64,000 bases of DNA, from assembly GCA_964503125.1 (NCBI GenBank), contig CAZCZE010000014.1, positions 1 to 64,000 on the forward strand, given 5' to 3'. Each line of letters starts with the position of its first letter. Positions within the stretch are counted from its first letter, which is position 1. The notes beneath the pieces are model-generated. The model saw nothing but the letters and a program-made list of their open reading frames with translations. It made no database searches and had not been told where the DNA came from. The position numbers and the translations under genes were made by a program. The stretch is from FEN-1219 sp964503125 (GTDB lineage Bacteria > Pseudomonadota > Gammaproteobacteria > Steroidobacterales > Rariloculaceae). This document shows, piece after piece, positions 1 through 7,883 of this stretch.

Positions 1-10
1 AGTTTGCCGT

Positions 11-2068
11 TTATTTCCTGTCCGGCAGCGCGAACACGTACAGCGCCTGCCCCGACGTCGGGACGCGGACCTCGGGCGCGATCGTCCCGGGCACGAGGCG
101 CGGGCTGCCGCCGCCGAGGCCGGTCGTGACCGCCACGTACTGCTTGCCGTCCACCGCGAAGGTGATCGGGAAGCCCTGGACCGACGTCGCCAGGCGCGTC
201 TGCCACAGCGTGCGCCCCGTCCGCACGTCCACGGCGCGGAACGTCCGGTCCAGATCGCCGACGAACGCCACGCCGCCCGCCGTCGAGATGACGGACGTCA
301 GGAACGGCGTGCGCTGCTCGAACGACCAGAGCTCCTTCATGCTGCCGATGTCGTAAGCCGCCAGCTTGCCGATGTTCCCGTTGCTTCCGGGCATCTCGTA
401 GAACTTGCGGTCGGCGCCGCCGGCGCTGCCGCCGCCCGGCGTTTGTGCGATGGCCTGGGCGCGAATCGAGATGCAACTCTGGGAGAGCGGAATGAGCAAG
501 CGCCGCGATGGGCGATGGAAGCTCATGGCTTGCCAGTTCTTGCCGCCTTCGGTGCTCGGGCAGCCGTCGATCCACTCGCCGACGCGGTGCTCGAGGATGT
601 CGTCGCGATAGACCGGCGTGCCGGTCTCGCGGTCGAAGCTCGCCCAGACATTCTGAAACAGCGTCTCGGCATGGCCGAGATATGTCCCGTCGCGGCGATC
701 GTGCTTCCAGAGCACGCCGTCCTTGCCGGCCGAGAACACCCACTTCTCGTCGCCGGCGTCGACGAGCACGCGCTCGAACACGACGTCGAGGTCGAGCGCC
801 TCGCCCGGTGCGTGCGCGTAGTGCCACGCGAGCCTACCGGTTGTTGCGTCGAGCGCCACGGTCGAGTTCGTGTAGAGCCCGACGTCGCGCGAGCCCATGC
901 CGCGGCTCGCGGGCATCCAGGGCTTCGCTTGCGCCGTGCCCCAGTACGTGAGGTTGAGCTCGGGGTCGTAGCTGCCCGTGATCCAGGTCTCGCCTCCGGC
1001 CCGGTACAGGTTCGGCAGGTCGCCCCAGCTGTCGCCGCCGGGCTGCCCTTCGAGCGCGATCGTGAGGAAGCGCCAGCGCTGCTCGCCCGTGTCGGCGTCG
1101 TAGGCGCTGATGAAGCACTTCGAGTCCTCGTAGCGCGAGCAGCCGCCCATGCCTTCGAGGATCAAGCCGCGCGCGACGATCGGACCGCTGCTGCTTGCGT
1201 GACCGTCGGTCATGGCCGCGTTCCAGACGAGCTCGCCGGTGCGCGCGTCGAGCGCGACCAACCGCGCGTTGCTCTGGAAGATGAGCTTGTCCTCGTAGAG
1301 CGCCATGCCGCGCGAGGCGATGCCGCCGTCGACGCGGTGCTCCCAGATGAGGCTACCGTCGCGTGCATCGAGCGCCTGCACGACGCCATCGGTGTTGTTG
1401 AGATAGATCGTGCCGCGGTAGACGAGCGGCGCCGGCTGGTTGGTGCCGCCGTCGCGCATGGGCCAGATCCAGGCGAGCCTCAAGCTGTTCGCGTTACTCG
1501 GGCTGATGTCGTCGAGCGGGCTGAAGCTCGACGCGCTGTAATCGCGCCGGATCATCGGCCAGTCGCCGGGCGCCGGATTGCGCAGCACGGCGTCGCTGAC
1601 GGGCTCGAAATTCGCGACCGTGCCGGCCACGAGCAAGCCCGTCGGCCGCAGCGCCGCCGCGCCCCCTGCGCCGCCCGGCGCGGCCGGACCGCCCGTCGCC
1701 GCGATCGCCTCGCCGCTCGCGGGCCGCAGCGGCTCGTCGCTCGCCGCCGTGCCGTTGCGCTCCTGCAAGAACGCGACGATGCCGACATAGCCCTGCTCGC
1801 CGAGGCTGCCGGGACTCTCGGGCGGCATCGTCGTGCGCAGCTGCGCGAGTAGATCGTTCGTGCTGCGCGTGCGCCATTTGGCTGTGAACTCCTGGCCTGC
1901 AAGCGGCGCGTTCGGCAGCATGCGCAAGTCGGCGCCGTGGCAGGCCACGCAGAATTGCGTGTAGTCCGTTTGCCCTGCCGCGGCTTGATCGGCCGTGAAC
2001 GCCATCGCGAGCTGCGCGGGTAAGAGGGCGGCGACGGCGACCAAGAGGATGCGGGTGTGGGGTCTCAT
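11..2068 (-). CDS. Exported PQQ-dependent dehydrogenase with N-terminal cytochrome c domain
   Basis: This 685-residue protein has a Sec signal peptide (cut near residue 23), then one c-type heme site (C40-V-A-C-H44), then a quinoprotein beta-propeller from about residue 165 to the end. The propeller contains repeated tryptophan-docking stretches such as LDARDGSLIWEH and YDADTGEQRWRF, typical of quinoprotein alcohol dehydrogenases. A Cys pair (GGCSRYEDSKC) lies where these enzymes carry their PQQ-adjacent disulfide region. The predicted role is periplasmic oxidation of an alcohol or sugar with electrons passed to the fused heme. Classic quinohemoprotein alcohol dehydrogenases have the heme domain at the C-terminus, so this arrangement is reversed. 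The gene lies 14 bp downstream of a CHEGN-family gene and is probably co-transcribed with it. A GAGAAG ribosome site supports the start. The substrate is unknown. Confidence 0.88.
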   Translation of the reverse strand: MRPHTRILLVAVAALLPAQLAMAFTADQAAAGQTDYTQFCVACHGADLRMLPNAPLAGQEFTAKWRTRSTNDLLAQLRTTMPPESPGSLGEQGYVGIVAFLQERNGTAASDEPLRPASGEAIAATGGPAAPGGAGGAAALRPTGLLVAGTVANFEPVSDAVLRNPAPGDWPMIRRDYSASSFSPLDDISPSNANSLRLAWIWPMRDGGTNQPAPLVYRGTIYLNNTDGVVQALDARDGSLIWEHRVDGGIASRGMALYEDKLIFQSNARLVALDARTGELVWNAAMTDGHASSSGPIVARGLILEGMGGCSRYEDSKCFISAYDADTGEQRWRFLTIALEGQPGGDSWGDLPNLYRAGGETWITGSYDPELNLTYWGTAQAKPWMPASRGMGSRDVGLYTNSTVALDATTGRLAWHYAHAPGEALDLDVVFERVLVDAGDEKWVFSAGKDGVLWKHDRRDGTYLGHAETLFQNVWASFDRETGTPVYRDDILEHRVGEWIDGCPSTEGGKNWQAMSFHRPSRRLLIPLSQSCISIRAQAIAQTPGGGSAGGADRKFYEMPGSNGNIGKLAAYDIGSMKELWSFEQRTPFLTSVISTAGGVAFVGDLDRTFRAVDVRTGRTLWQTRLATSVQGFPITFAVDGKQYVAVTTGLGGGSPRLVPGTIAPEVRVPTSGQALYVFALPDRK

Positions 2069-2082
2069 GCTGACTTCTCGTT

Positions 2083-3210
2083 TTATTTGGCGTGCTCGTT
2101 ACGATTGATATTGAGGAACGCCGACTCGTCCTCGGGCAGTCGTCCCAGATTCGCCGAGCTCTCGAGCCGCTCCGGCGGCGGCTCGCCCTTCGCAAGCGCC
2201 TCGCGCACGCGTTGCTCGTAGTTACGCTCGCCGCCGAGCGCGCCGGCCACCGCGCGATTTCCTTCGTGGCACGAGTACTCGAAAATCTCGTAGCCGGGTT
2301 GCATCGTCCACATCATGCGGAACGTGAACGGCGCCGTGTAGGCGACGGGGTCGTTGACCGTGACGACGTACTCGATCATCTCTGGATCCACGCGCGTGAA
2401 GCGCTCAGTCAGCGTCAGCGCCGTGCTGAAGCGCGTGCCGTTGCCGTTGCCGCCGAGGCCGTTCCGGCCATTCAAGTTGCGCGTCTCGACGACGAGCGTA
2501 TCGCCGTCCCAATGCCCACGCGAAGCGCCCATCCACAGCCGCAAGTCATCCTGAGGAGGTGGGCGGCCGTCGAGACGGATGACGCGCGAATCGGTCAGCA
2601 TCTCGTAGCTGATGACGACGGTGTCGGGCGTTTGGGCGATGCGCATGCCGTTGCCGTAGACCACGTTGAACGCCGAGCCGAGCACGCCCCGCGAAAGGCA
2701 GCGGTCGTAGCTCGTAAAATCGTGGAAGGCGTCGAACGGACCGGGCCCGAACGTGCCGCGGTCCCACGGGCCCGCTCCGCTCCTGCCGGCCTCGGTCATC
2801 GCGGGCAAGCGGCCGTTCGGCGGGTCGATGAGCTGCGACGTCCAACCGAACGTCCGGCTCCCCACGCTGCGCGCCGAGTACGACGACTCGTTGAGCACCT
2901 CGTGGCGGTCCTCGGCGTCGGACTTGGCCCGCGCGGCGAATTCCTCGGGCGTGAGCTTCTCGCGCGTGCCCATGGCCTCGGGCCGCTCGCGCGGCACGCT
3001 GCGCATGTCGTCGGTGCTGTAGACGCCTTCCAAACCCGGGTGACCCCACGAGGTCCGCGGCGCTCGCCAGTTCGGATCCTTGAGCGCCGCTATCGTGTCC
3101 TCGGCCGGCGCCGTGCTCGCCGCGCTCGGCGGCTGCGCGCGTGCTGGGGCGCAGCAGAGAGCCGCGAGAATCGTCACCACGCTAAATGCTGCCCGCGCTC
3201 GGTTGCGCAT
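2083..3210 (-). CDS. Secreted CHEGN-family protein (paralog 1)
   Basis: This 375-residue protein is of unknown function. It starts with a clear signal peptide (MRNRARAAFSVVTILAALCC) and is preceded by a GGGGGAGG ribosome site, so I chose this start over an upstream ATG at 3291. Landmarks in order are RTSWGHPGLEGVYSTDD (about 55-71), LIDPPNGRLPAMT, a DRC motif, SRGHWDGDTLVVETRN, TERFTRVDPEMIEY and the C-terminal EYSCHEGN. It is the closest relative in the window of the gene at 6668 (shared STDDM and PEMIEY segments). It directly precedes the PQQ dehydrogenase, which suggests a joint periplasmic task. No catalytic family is recognised. The conserved Cys and His residues could form a disulfide or a metal site, which is inference. 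Confidence 0.85.
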   Translation of the reverse strand: MRNRARAAFSVVTILAALCCAPARAQPPSAASTAPAEDTIAALKDPNWRAPRTSWGHPGLEGVYSTDDMRSVPRERPEAMGTREKLTPEEFAARAKSDAEDRHEVLNESSYSARSVGSRTFGWTSQLIDPPNGRLPAMTEAGRSGAGPWDRGTFGPGPFDAFHDFTSYDRCLSRGVLGSAFNVVYGNGMRIAQTPDTVVISYEMLTDSRVIRLDGRPPPQDDLRLWMGASRGHWDGDTLVVETRNLNGRNGLGGNGNGTRFSTALTLTERFTRVDPEMIEYVVTVNDPVAYTAPFTFRMMWTMQPGYEIFEYSCHEGNRAVAGALGGERNYEQRVREALAKGEPPPERLESSANLGRLPEDESAFLNINRNEHAK

Positions 3211-3329
3211 AGAGCCTCCCCCACGTGGACCGGTCACGCGAACTATACGCGCGGCGCACGGCCGCGGCGAAGCGCGGCCGCTCGGCGTCAAGAATTGTGG
3301 CTACCGAGTCGACGGCTGCGGGCCACGGC

Positions 3330-3335
3330 TATACT
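3330..3335 (+). promoter_or_regulatory. Candidate -10 element for the exported methyltransferase
   Basis: TATACT lies 37 bases before the start at 3373, at a suitable distance for a short 5' leader, in the 162-bp divergent gap. No good -35 hexamer is visible at 16-18 bp spacing, so this is a weak call. The same hexamer occurs before the genes at 6668 and 27143. Confidence 0.25.
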
Positions 3336-3372
3336 CGGCGCAATCGATCGCCACTCATTCATCGGAGGACCT

Positions 3373-4095
3373 ATGATCTCATCGATGCGCCGAGCAGCCT
3401 TGATGGTCGCTGCCTGCGGACTGACTGCGAACGCGTTTGCCGCGGTCGCGCCCGACTTCATGGACAAGCTCACGGCCGACTCTCGGCCGCTCGAGGATCG
3501 CGTCAGAGATGGCGCGCGGCGGCCCTACCAGGTCATGCAAGCGCTCGGCGTCGACGCCGGCATGACACTGCTCGACATCGGCGCCGGCGGCGGTTGGTTC
3601 ACGCGCGTGCTCTCGGCCGCGACGGGTCCCGGCGGCAAAGTCACCGCGCAGTTCGGCGCCCGGGCGCTGCAACGCGAGGACGGTAAGGCCGAGAAAGACC
3701 TCGCCGCGTCGTTAGGCAACACGGAAGCGTTCTTCGGCAACGTGTCCGAGCTGCCGGCGAACAGCGTCGACGCCGCCGTCACGGCGCTCAACATGCATCA
3801 CATGAATGCGGAGCGCGCGGGGCCGTACCTCAAGGAAATCTTGAACGTGCTCAAGCCCGGCGGGCGCGTCGCGATCATCGATCACGTGGGCCTGCGCGAG
3901 ATCGACAACGCGCGTTTGCACCGCATCGTGCCGGCCGACGTCAAGGCCTGGGTCGAGCAGGCGGGGTTCGAGATCGCCGCCGAGTCCGACGTCCTGCGCA
4001 CCACGGCCGACGACCACACGCTGTCGATCGAAGACCCGCGCTTGGCGCGCGACGTCGATCAGTTCATGTTCATCGCGCGCAAGCCGCAGCGCTAA
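3373..4095 (+). CDS. Class I SAM-dependent methyltransferase with an apparent signal peptide
   Basis: The protein has 240 residues. The Rossmann motif I (LLDIGAGGGWFTRVLS) sits near residues 70-85, followed by motif-like segments SVDAAVTALNMHHMN and LKPGGRVAIIDHVG. This matches class I SAM methyltransferases of the type often annotated as putative exported methyltransferases. The first 23 residues (MISSMRRAALMVAACGLTAN and on to AFA) form a good Sec signal peptide. That is paradoxical, because S-adenosylmethionine is cytoplasmic. A GGAGG site at 3364 supports this start; an ATG at 3385 is possible. The gene stands alone between divergent and convergent neighbours. The substrate is unknown. 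Confidence 0.8.
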   Translation: MISSMRRAALMVAACGLTANAFAAVAPDFMDKLTADSRPLEDRVRDGARRPYQVMQALGVDAGMTLLDIGAGGGWFTRVLSAATGPGGKVTAQFGARALQREDGKAEKDLAASLGNTEAFFGNVSELPANSVDAAVTALNMHHMNAERAGPYLKEILNVLKPGGRVAIIDHVGLREIDNARLHRIVPADVKAWVEQAGFEIAAESDVLRTTADDHTLSIEDPRLARDVDQFMFIARKPQR

Positions 4096-4103
4096 CGTTC
4101 CAG

Positions 4104-4144
4104 GCGTCACCGGCGCCGGCGTGCGGCGCCGCGTGACGCTTCTT
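4104..4144 (+). terminator. Strong hairpin at the methyltransferase / anchored-protein gene junction
   Basis: An inverted repeat GCGTCAC..GTGACGC (4104-4110 with 4133-4139) encloses a second paired stretch, CGGCGCC with GGCGCCG. Together they give about 14 bp of stem with one bulge and a 7-base loop, followed by TTCTT on the plus strand. It lies 8 bases after the methyltransferase stop. It also contains the stop codon and the Arg-rich last codons of the convergent gene, so it may act in both directions. Confidence 0.5.
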
Positions 4145-4712
4145 CGAGGAACGACAGCGGGATGCCGATCTGCTGCGCCACGTTGGTGACGCAAGGCACC
4201 TGCCTCGAGCTCACGGCGTTCAAGTCGATGAGAGCCGCAAGCTCGGGGCCGTCGGCGTCGTTGAGCGCGGCGTCGAGCGCATAGAGCAACGAATCGAAGC
4301 TCACGGACTGGGCTTCCGCTTCGAAGCGCAAGGACTCGAAAAAGCAACGGCCGGCGTCCTCGAAGCCCTTGCGGACGATGCGCTCGCCGTCCGCGCGCTC
4401 GAGCCCGCGCGCGATGAGATAGTCGACCAGGGTGCCACCCAAGGCTGCGTAGCTTCTCTCCGTCACCTGCTCGAGCAATCCGGCAGTGCGGTCGTCTGCG
4501 CCGGCGGCCTGTCGAGAGACAGGCGGCACGGGGTCGGCGACCGTCGTGCTCGACGGAGCCGCCGGTAGCGCAGCCCTCGGCTCGCCGTCCTCTGAGGGCG
4601 ATGGCCGAGCGAGCGTCCCACCGGCCGGTTCGCGGTCGGGCTTAGATCCCAGCACCACCAACGCCGCGGCCGCGAGCAGCACGCCCCCGAGCACGAGCGC
4701 CGCGATCTTCAT
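4107..4712 (-). CDS. Membrane-anchored protein of unknown function
   Basis: The protein has 201 residues. One hydrophobic N-terminal segment (MKIAALVLGGVLLAAAALVV) is followed by a Pro/Ser/Ala-rich linker to about residue 70. A folded, probably helical domain follows (LVDYLIARGLERADGERIV, CFFESLRF, a late Cys in SSRQVPCVTN), and the tail is basic (RRRR). It was not recognised as any family. The start is set by the ATGA overlap (4709-4712) with the stop of the upstream YkgJ-like gene, which indicates translational coupling. The longer reading frame upstream lies inside that gene and is rejected. It may be a periplasm-facing partner of the cysteine-cluster protein, which is inference. Confidence 0.65.
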   Translation of the reverse strand: MKIAALVLGGVLLAAAALVVLGSKPDREPAGGTLARPSPSEDGEPRAALPAAPSSTTVADPVPPVSRQAAGADDRTAGLLEQVTERSYAALGGTLVDYLIARGLERADGERIVRKGFEDAGRCFFESLRFEAEAQSVSFDSLLYALDAALNDADGPELAALIDLNAVSSRQVPCVTNVAQQIGIPLSFLEEASRGAARRRR

Positions 4713-5356
4713 CGGGCTCTTTCGTCGAGCAGGTCCCGGAGGCTTTGATGCAGCTCTCCTTTCGCGCTCGCGACGCCCGCGGCTGCAAGCCCCGCTTCGG
4801 TCGCCTCGATCATGGCGTCCGCAAACGCTGTGAGCTGCAGCGAGACCGGCCTGCTGTTGCGCGGCGTCCCGGCGTCGTGTGGATGCTCGAAGGCGTAACG
4901 ACAACGGTCCTTGCGAAGCGAGTGGAAGCTCGCGCAGACCGACGGCCGCACCTCGTAGGCGCTACAGCGGCCGCCGACGAGAAACGCGCACGGCAGATTG
5001 GCCGCGCGGTGCTCCGCGGCCGTCATGGCGTCGATGGCGCGGGCGTTCGCGTGGATGCGCGCTTCGATCGTCGCCGCGTCGCTCGGCGTGCAACGCGTGC
5101 GCAGGTGCTCGAGCAACGCGATCGCCTCGTGCGGCAGCACGCCGACACGCTGGTGGCAACAAAAGGTGCAGCCCGGAACGCACGCGATCGCCACGCCGTC
5201 GCGCCGCGCCGAGTCGATCTCGGCTTCGAGGCGCTCGTCGAGGCGCCGGCAGAGACTCGTGCAGTGGGCCGCGCCGCAACCGCTGCGCAGCGTCGCGGCC
5301 GTGTCGTCGTGCACGGCCGTCGCGGCCGTGTGCAGGTGCGCGCGCGAGACCTCCAT
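4709..5356 (-). CDS. YkgJ-type cysteine-cluster protein
   Basis: The protein has 215 residues and no signal peptide, so it is probably cytoplasmic. The family signature is present: ACVPGCTFCC (Cys 59, 63, 66, 67), then GGRCSAYEVRPSVCASFHSL and a further Cys in KDRC. This is the arrangement of the YkgJ/UPF0153 proteins, proposed to bind zinc or an iron-sulfur cluster. Extra cysteines near the N-terminus (GCGAAHCTSLC) are unusual for the family. The exact role of YkgJ proteins is unknown. The gene overlaps the anchored protein downstream by 4 bases. Confidence 0.8.
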   Translation of the reverse strand: MEVSRAHLHTAATAVHDDTAATLRSGCGAAHCTSLCRRLDERLEAEIDSARRDGVAIACVPGCTFCCHQRVGVLPHEAIALLEHLRTRCTPSDAATIEARIHANARAIDAMTAAEHRAANLPCAFLVGGRCSAYEVRPSVCASFHSLRKDRCRYAFEHPHDAGTPRNSRPVSLQLTAFADAMIEATEAGLAAAGVASAKGELHQSLRDLLDERAR

Positions 5357-5379
5357 GACCGCGCCTCGCCGTCGCCGCG

Positions 5380-6495
5380 CTAGCGCTGCGCTTCCTCCGC
5401 GTAGTTGCGGTAGGCGAGCTCCTCGCAGCGGTCCTCGGCGTACGGCGCGTCCGCGACGACCACCGTGTCCGTGCCCGCGTACTGATCCGTGAAGTTCACG
5501 GGGTCCTCGGCCACGTAGTCGCGCTTCAGCGCACCCTTCGCTGCGTCGAGCGTGAACCGTTCGACGACGTGCAGCTTATCGCTGTGGGCAACGGTGGCGG
5601 CGATGGTGCCCGGCGAGAAGCCCATCGTGTCGACGACGAGCGTGTCGCCGTCCCAACGGCCGATCGAGTGCCCGCCGCGGCTCGGCGTCACGCCGCTCGG
5701 ATGACTCGTGAGGTTCATGTAGACGGTGCGTTTGAGTCCGCGGCCGTACTCGAGCGTGATGACGCCGTCCCCTTTTGCGATGCGGTTGATCGGACCGTCG
5801 AACACCCAGTCGAACAGGATGCTCGTGATCTCACAGCGGGCGCGCGGGCTGTCCTGCGGCGGCAAGGCACGCAGCGCGTCGGCCGCGGCCTGACCGGCGG
5901 CGGTGAACGTCACGGGCCGCGCACCCCAGCCGGCGTTCGGCACGTCGGCGAACGCGACCTGCCCGGACTCGACGCCGGCGACCATGCTCTTCGGCACGAG
6001 GCCGCCGCGCCCTTCGGGTGGGCGTGCGATGAGGTATTGCTCCTGCGCCCAGTCGCCGAAGAGGTTGGGCTCGCCGGTCGGCAGGCGCGCCGGACGGTTG
6101 GCGCTCGTCGTGGCCGCGCCGCTGAGCTGCTGATAGCGCTCGAGCGTTGGGTCGTCGCCGAGCTTGAGCGTCTCGATGTAGCACGACGCGGGATCGTCGC
6201 GGTGCGCATTGCCCGTGATGGCCACGTGCTTGCCGGGCACGAACATCTCGGCCGACCAGCCGGAGCGCCGCAGCACCGTGGCGGCGCGCATCTCGCAGCG
6301 CATGGGCGTGACCTTGCCGTCCGCGCCCGTGACGTCGAAGTAAAGGTAGGCGTGCGGGTTGACGAAGTCGATGCCCGTGAGCGTCCCCTCGATCGTGACG
6401 TCCTTCGTCGGATCGAACCGGCCGAAGCCGTGGTGCGCCCACGCCTGGGCGGTTAACGCGAGCGCGCCGATGGCAAGACTCAAACGCCTGAACAT
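5380..6495 (-). CDS. Fusion of a DUF6152-type domain and a CHEGN-like domain, secreted
   Basis: The protein has 371 residues. A signal peptide ends at AQAWA, so the mature protein should begin HHGFGRFD. Residues about 22-125 match the small DUF6152 proteins in this window (VTIEGTLTGIDFVNPHAYL). The rest matches the C-terminal half of the CHEGN family: NLFGDW, an RC motif, HSIGRWDGDTLVVDTMGF, KLHVVERFT and AEDPVNF. The typical YxCHEGN end is replaced by DRCEELAYRNY. The start follows a GGGAGGAG site; the in-frame ATG at 6573 has no signal sequence and is rejected. The biochemical role is unknown. The fusion implies that the two domains work together. Confidence 0.82.
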   Translation of the reverse strand: MFRRLSLAIGALALTAQAWAHHGFGRFDPTKDVTIEGTLTGIDFVNPHAYLYFDVTGADGKVTPMRCEMRAATVLRRSGWSAEMFVPGKHVAITGNAHRDDPASCYIETLKLGDDPTLERYQQLSGAATTSANRPARLPTGEPNLFGDWAQEQYLIARPPEGRGGLVPKSMVAGVESGQVAFADVPNAGWGARPVTFTAAGQAAADALRALPPQDSPRARCEITSILFDWVFDGPINRIAKGDGVITLEYGRGLKRTVYMNLTSHPSGVTPSRGGHSIGRWDGDTLVVDTMGFSPGTIAATVAHSDKLHVVERFTLDAAKGALKRDYVAEDPVNFTDQYAGTDTVVVADAPYAEDRCEELAYRNYAEEAQR

Positions 6496-6590
6496 GTGCT
6501 CCTCCCGGTGGCCGGGAACGCGGTGGACCGCCCGGCACGGACATTGTGCACTTGGCGAGCGCAAGCTCGTCAACTCTTGAGATTCGGGTC

Positions 6591-6619
6591 TTCGGCCGTG
6601 CCGCGAATCGCCCTATACT
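6591..6619 (+). promoter_or_regulatory. Candidate sigma-70 promoter for the CHEGN/DUF6152 operon
   Basis: TTCGGC (6591-6596) and TATACT (6614-6619) are separated by 17 bases and lie 49 bases before the start at 6668. The -10 is good and the -35 weak. It would drive the genes at 6668, 7884, 8903 and 9333. Confidence 0.35.
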
Positions 6620-6667
6620 GTGCCGGCCGCGCGTGCGGCCCAAAGCGTCATGTCAAGGAGTCAAGCG

Positions 6668-7864
6668 ATGATCCGCCGAACCTCGATGCTCTCTGCCGCC
6701 GCGACCCTGCTCGTCGCCTCTGCGCCCCTAACGCTGCTCGCGCAGGAGGGAGAGGGACCGCCACCCAGGGCGACTGCGCAGCGAGGGCAAGGTGGGCCAG
6801 GCGGGCCGCAAGCCCGACCGCCAACCGCGGAAGAAATCGCTCGATTGCCGGCGGAGCGCCGAGTTCCGGCCGAGCAAACAGCGGCCTTGTACAAGAACCC
6901 GAATTGGAAGGCGCCGCGCACGTCGTGGGGTCACCCAAGCATCGAAGGCACCTACAGTACCGACGACATGCGCGGCATCCCGCGCGATCGGCCGCAGGCG
7001 CTCGGCACGCAGGAGTCGCTAGCGCAAGACCAGTTCCTCCAGCGCGCGGTCCAGCAGAACACGGGCCGAACGCGCGCCGCGACGACCGAAACGTTCTTGC
7101 GTAACGAGTGGGGCACGCGAACGTTCGGCTTCACCTCGCTCATCGTCGATCCGCCGGACGGTCGCCAGCCGCCGCTCAACGATACGGGCCGCGCGCGCCA
7201 GCAGGCGTCGGCCGGCCGAGGCTCGTTCAGCTCCGAGAGATTCGACTCGTTCGCCGACTTCTCACTCTACGATCGCTGCATCGGCTTAGGGCTGAATCGC
7301 GGCATGGGCGCCGCCATCTACGGCAACGGCATCCGCATCGCCCAGAGCCCGGACGCCGTGACGATCTCCTACGAGATGATTCACGAGACCCGCCTTATCA
7401 CCCTCGACCGCAACCGTCCGTACCCCGAGCTGCCACAATTCACAGGCACCGCGCGCGGCTACTGGGATGGCGACACGCTCGTCGTCGAGAGCCGCGGCTT
7501 CACGGATCGATCGAGCGTCGGCGGCGGCCCGAACAGCGTGAACATGAAAACCACGGAGCGTATTCGCCGCGTCGACCCCGAGATGATCGAATACCGCATC
7601 ACGATCAACGATCCGGACACCTACACGGCGCCGTTCACGGTGCGCACGATGTGGACCACGCAACCGAACTACTACGCGTACGAATACTCGTGCCACGAAG
7701 GCAACTTCGCGGTCGGGGGCGGCTTGGCGGGCGAACGTGCTCTCGACCGGCAGGCCGCCGAGGCCATCGCCGCGGGCCGCGAACCTCCGCCGCGTCCGCG
7801 CGCCAACATTTACGGCGATCCCGAGGAAGGCGCGCAAGTCTTCGACATCAACCGCGGCGAGTAA
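6668..7864 (+). CDS. Secreted CHEGN-family protein (paralog 3)
   Basis: The protein has 398 residues. A signal peptide (MIRRTSMLSAAATLLVASAP, cut after LLAQ) is followed by a Gly/Pro/Arg-rich low-complexity stretch. The family landmarks then appear: RTSWGHPSIEGTYSTDDM, TSLIVDPPDGRQPPLN, DRC, IYGNGIRIAQSPDAVTISYE, ARGYWDGDTLVVESRGF, TERIRRVDPEMIEYR and EYSCHEGN. The AAGGAG site at 6656 supports the start. It heads an apparent operon with paralog 4 (19-bp gap), a DUF6152 protein and a thioredoxin-like protein. Function is unknown. Confidence 0.85.
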   Translation: MIRRTSMLSAAATLLVASAPLTLLAQEGEGPPPRATAQRGQGGPGGPQARPPTAEEIARLPAERRVPAEQTAALYKNPNWKAPRTSWGHPSIEGTYSTDDMRGIPRDRPQALGTQESLAQDQFLQRAVQQNTGRTRAATTETFLRNEWGTRTFGFTSLIVDPPDGRQPPLNDTGRARQQASAGRGSFSSERFDSFADFSLYDRCIGLGLNRGMGAAIYGNGIRIAQSPDAVTISYEMIHETRLITLDRNRPYPELPQFTGTARGYWDGDTLVVESRGFTDRSSVGGGPNSVNMKTTERIRRVDPEMIEYRITINDPDTYTAPFTVRTMWTTQPNYYAYEYSCHEGNFAVGGGLAGERALDRQAAEAIAAGREPPPRPRANIYGDPEEGAQVFDINRGE

Positions 7865-7883
7865 TCGCCGCGCTGGGGGGAGC

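Noticed and set aside
443..1852. Long open frame antisense to the PQQ dehydrogenase
   Set aside because: It mirrors the third-codon GC bias of the real gene, has no family resemblance and is Arg/Ala/Val-rich. Similar long antisense frames at 35322-37637, 40181-41983, 55561-57903 and over other genes were rejected for the same reason.
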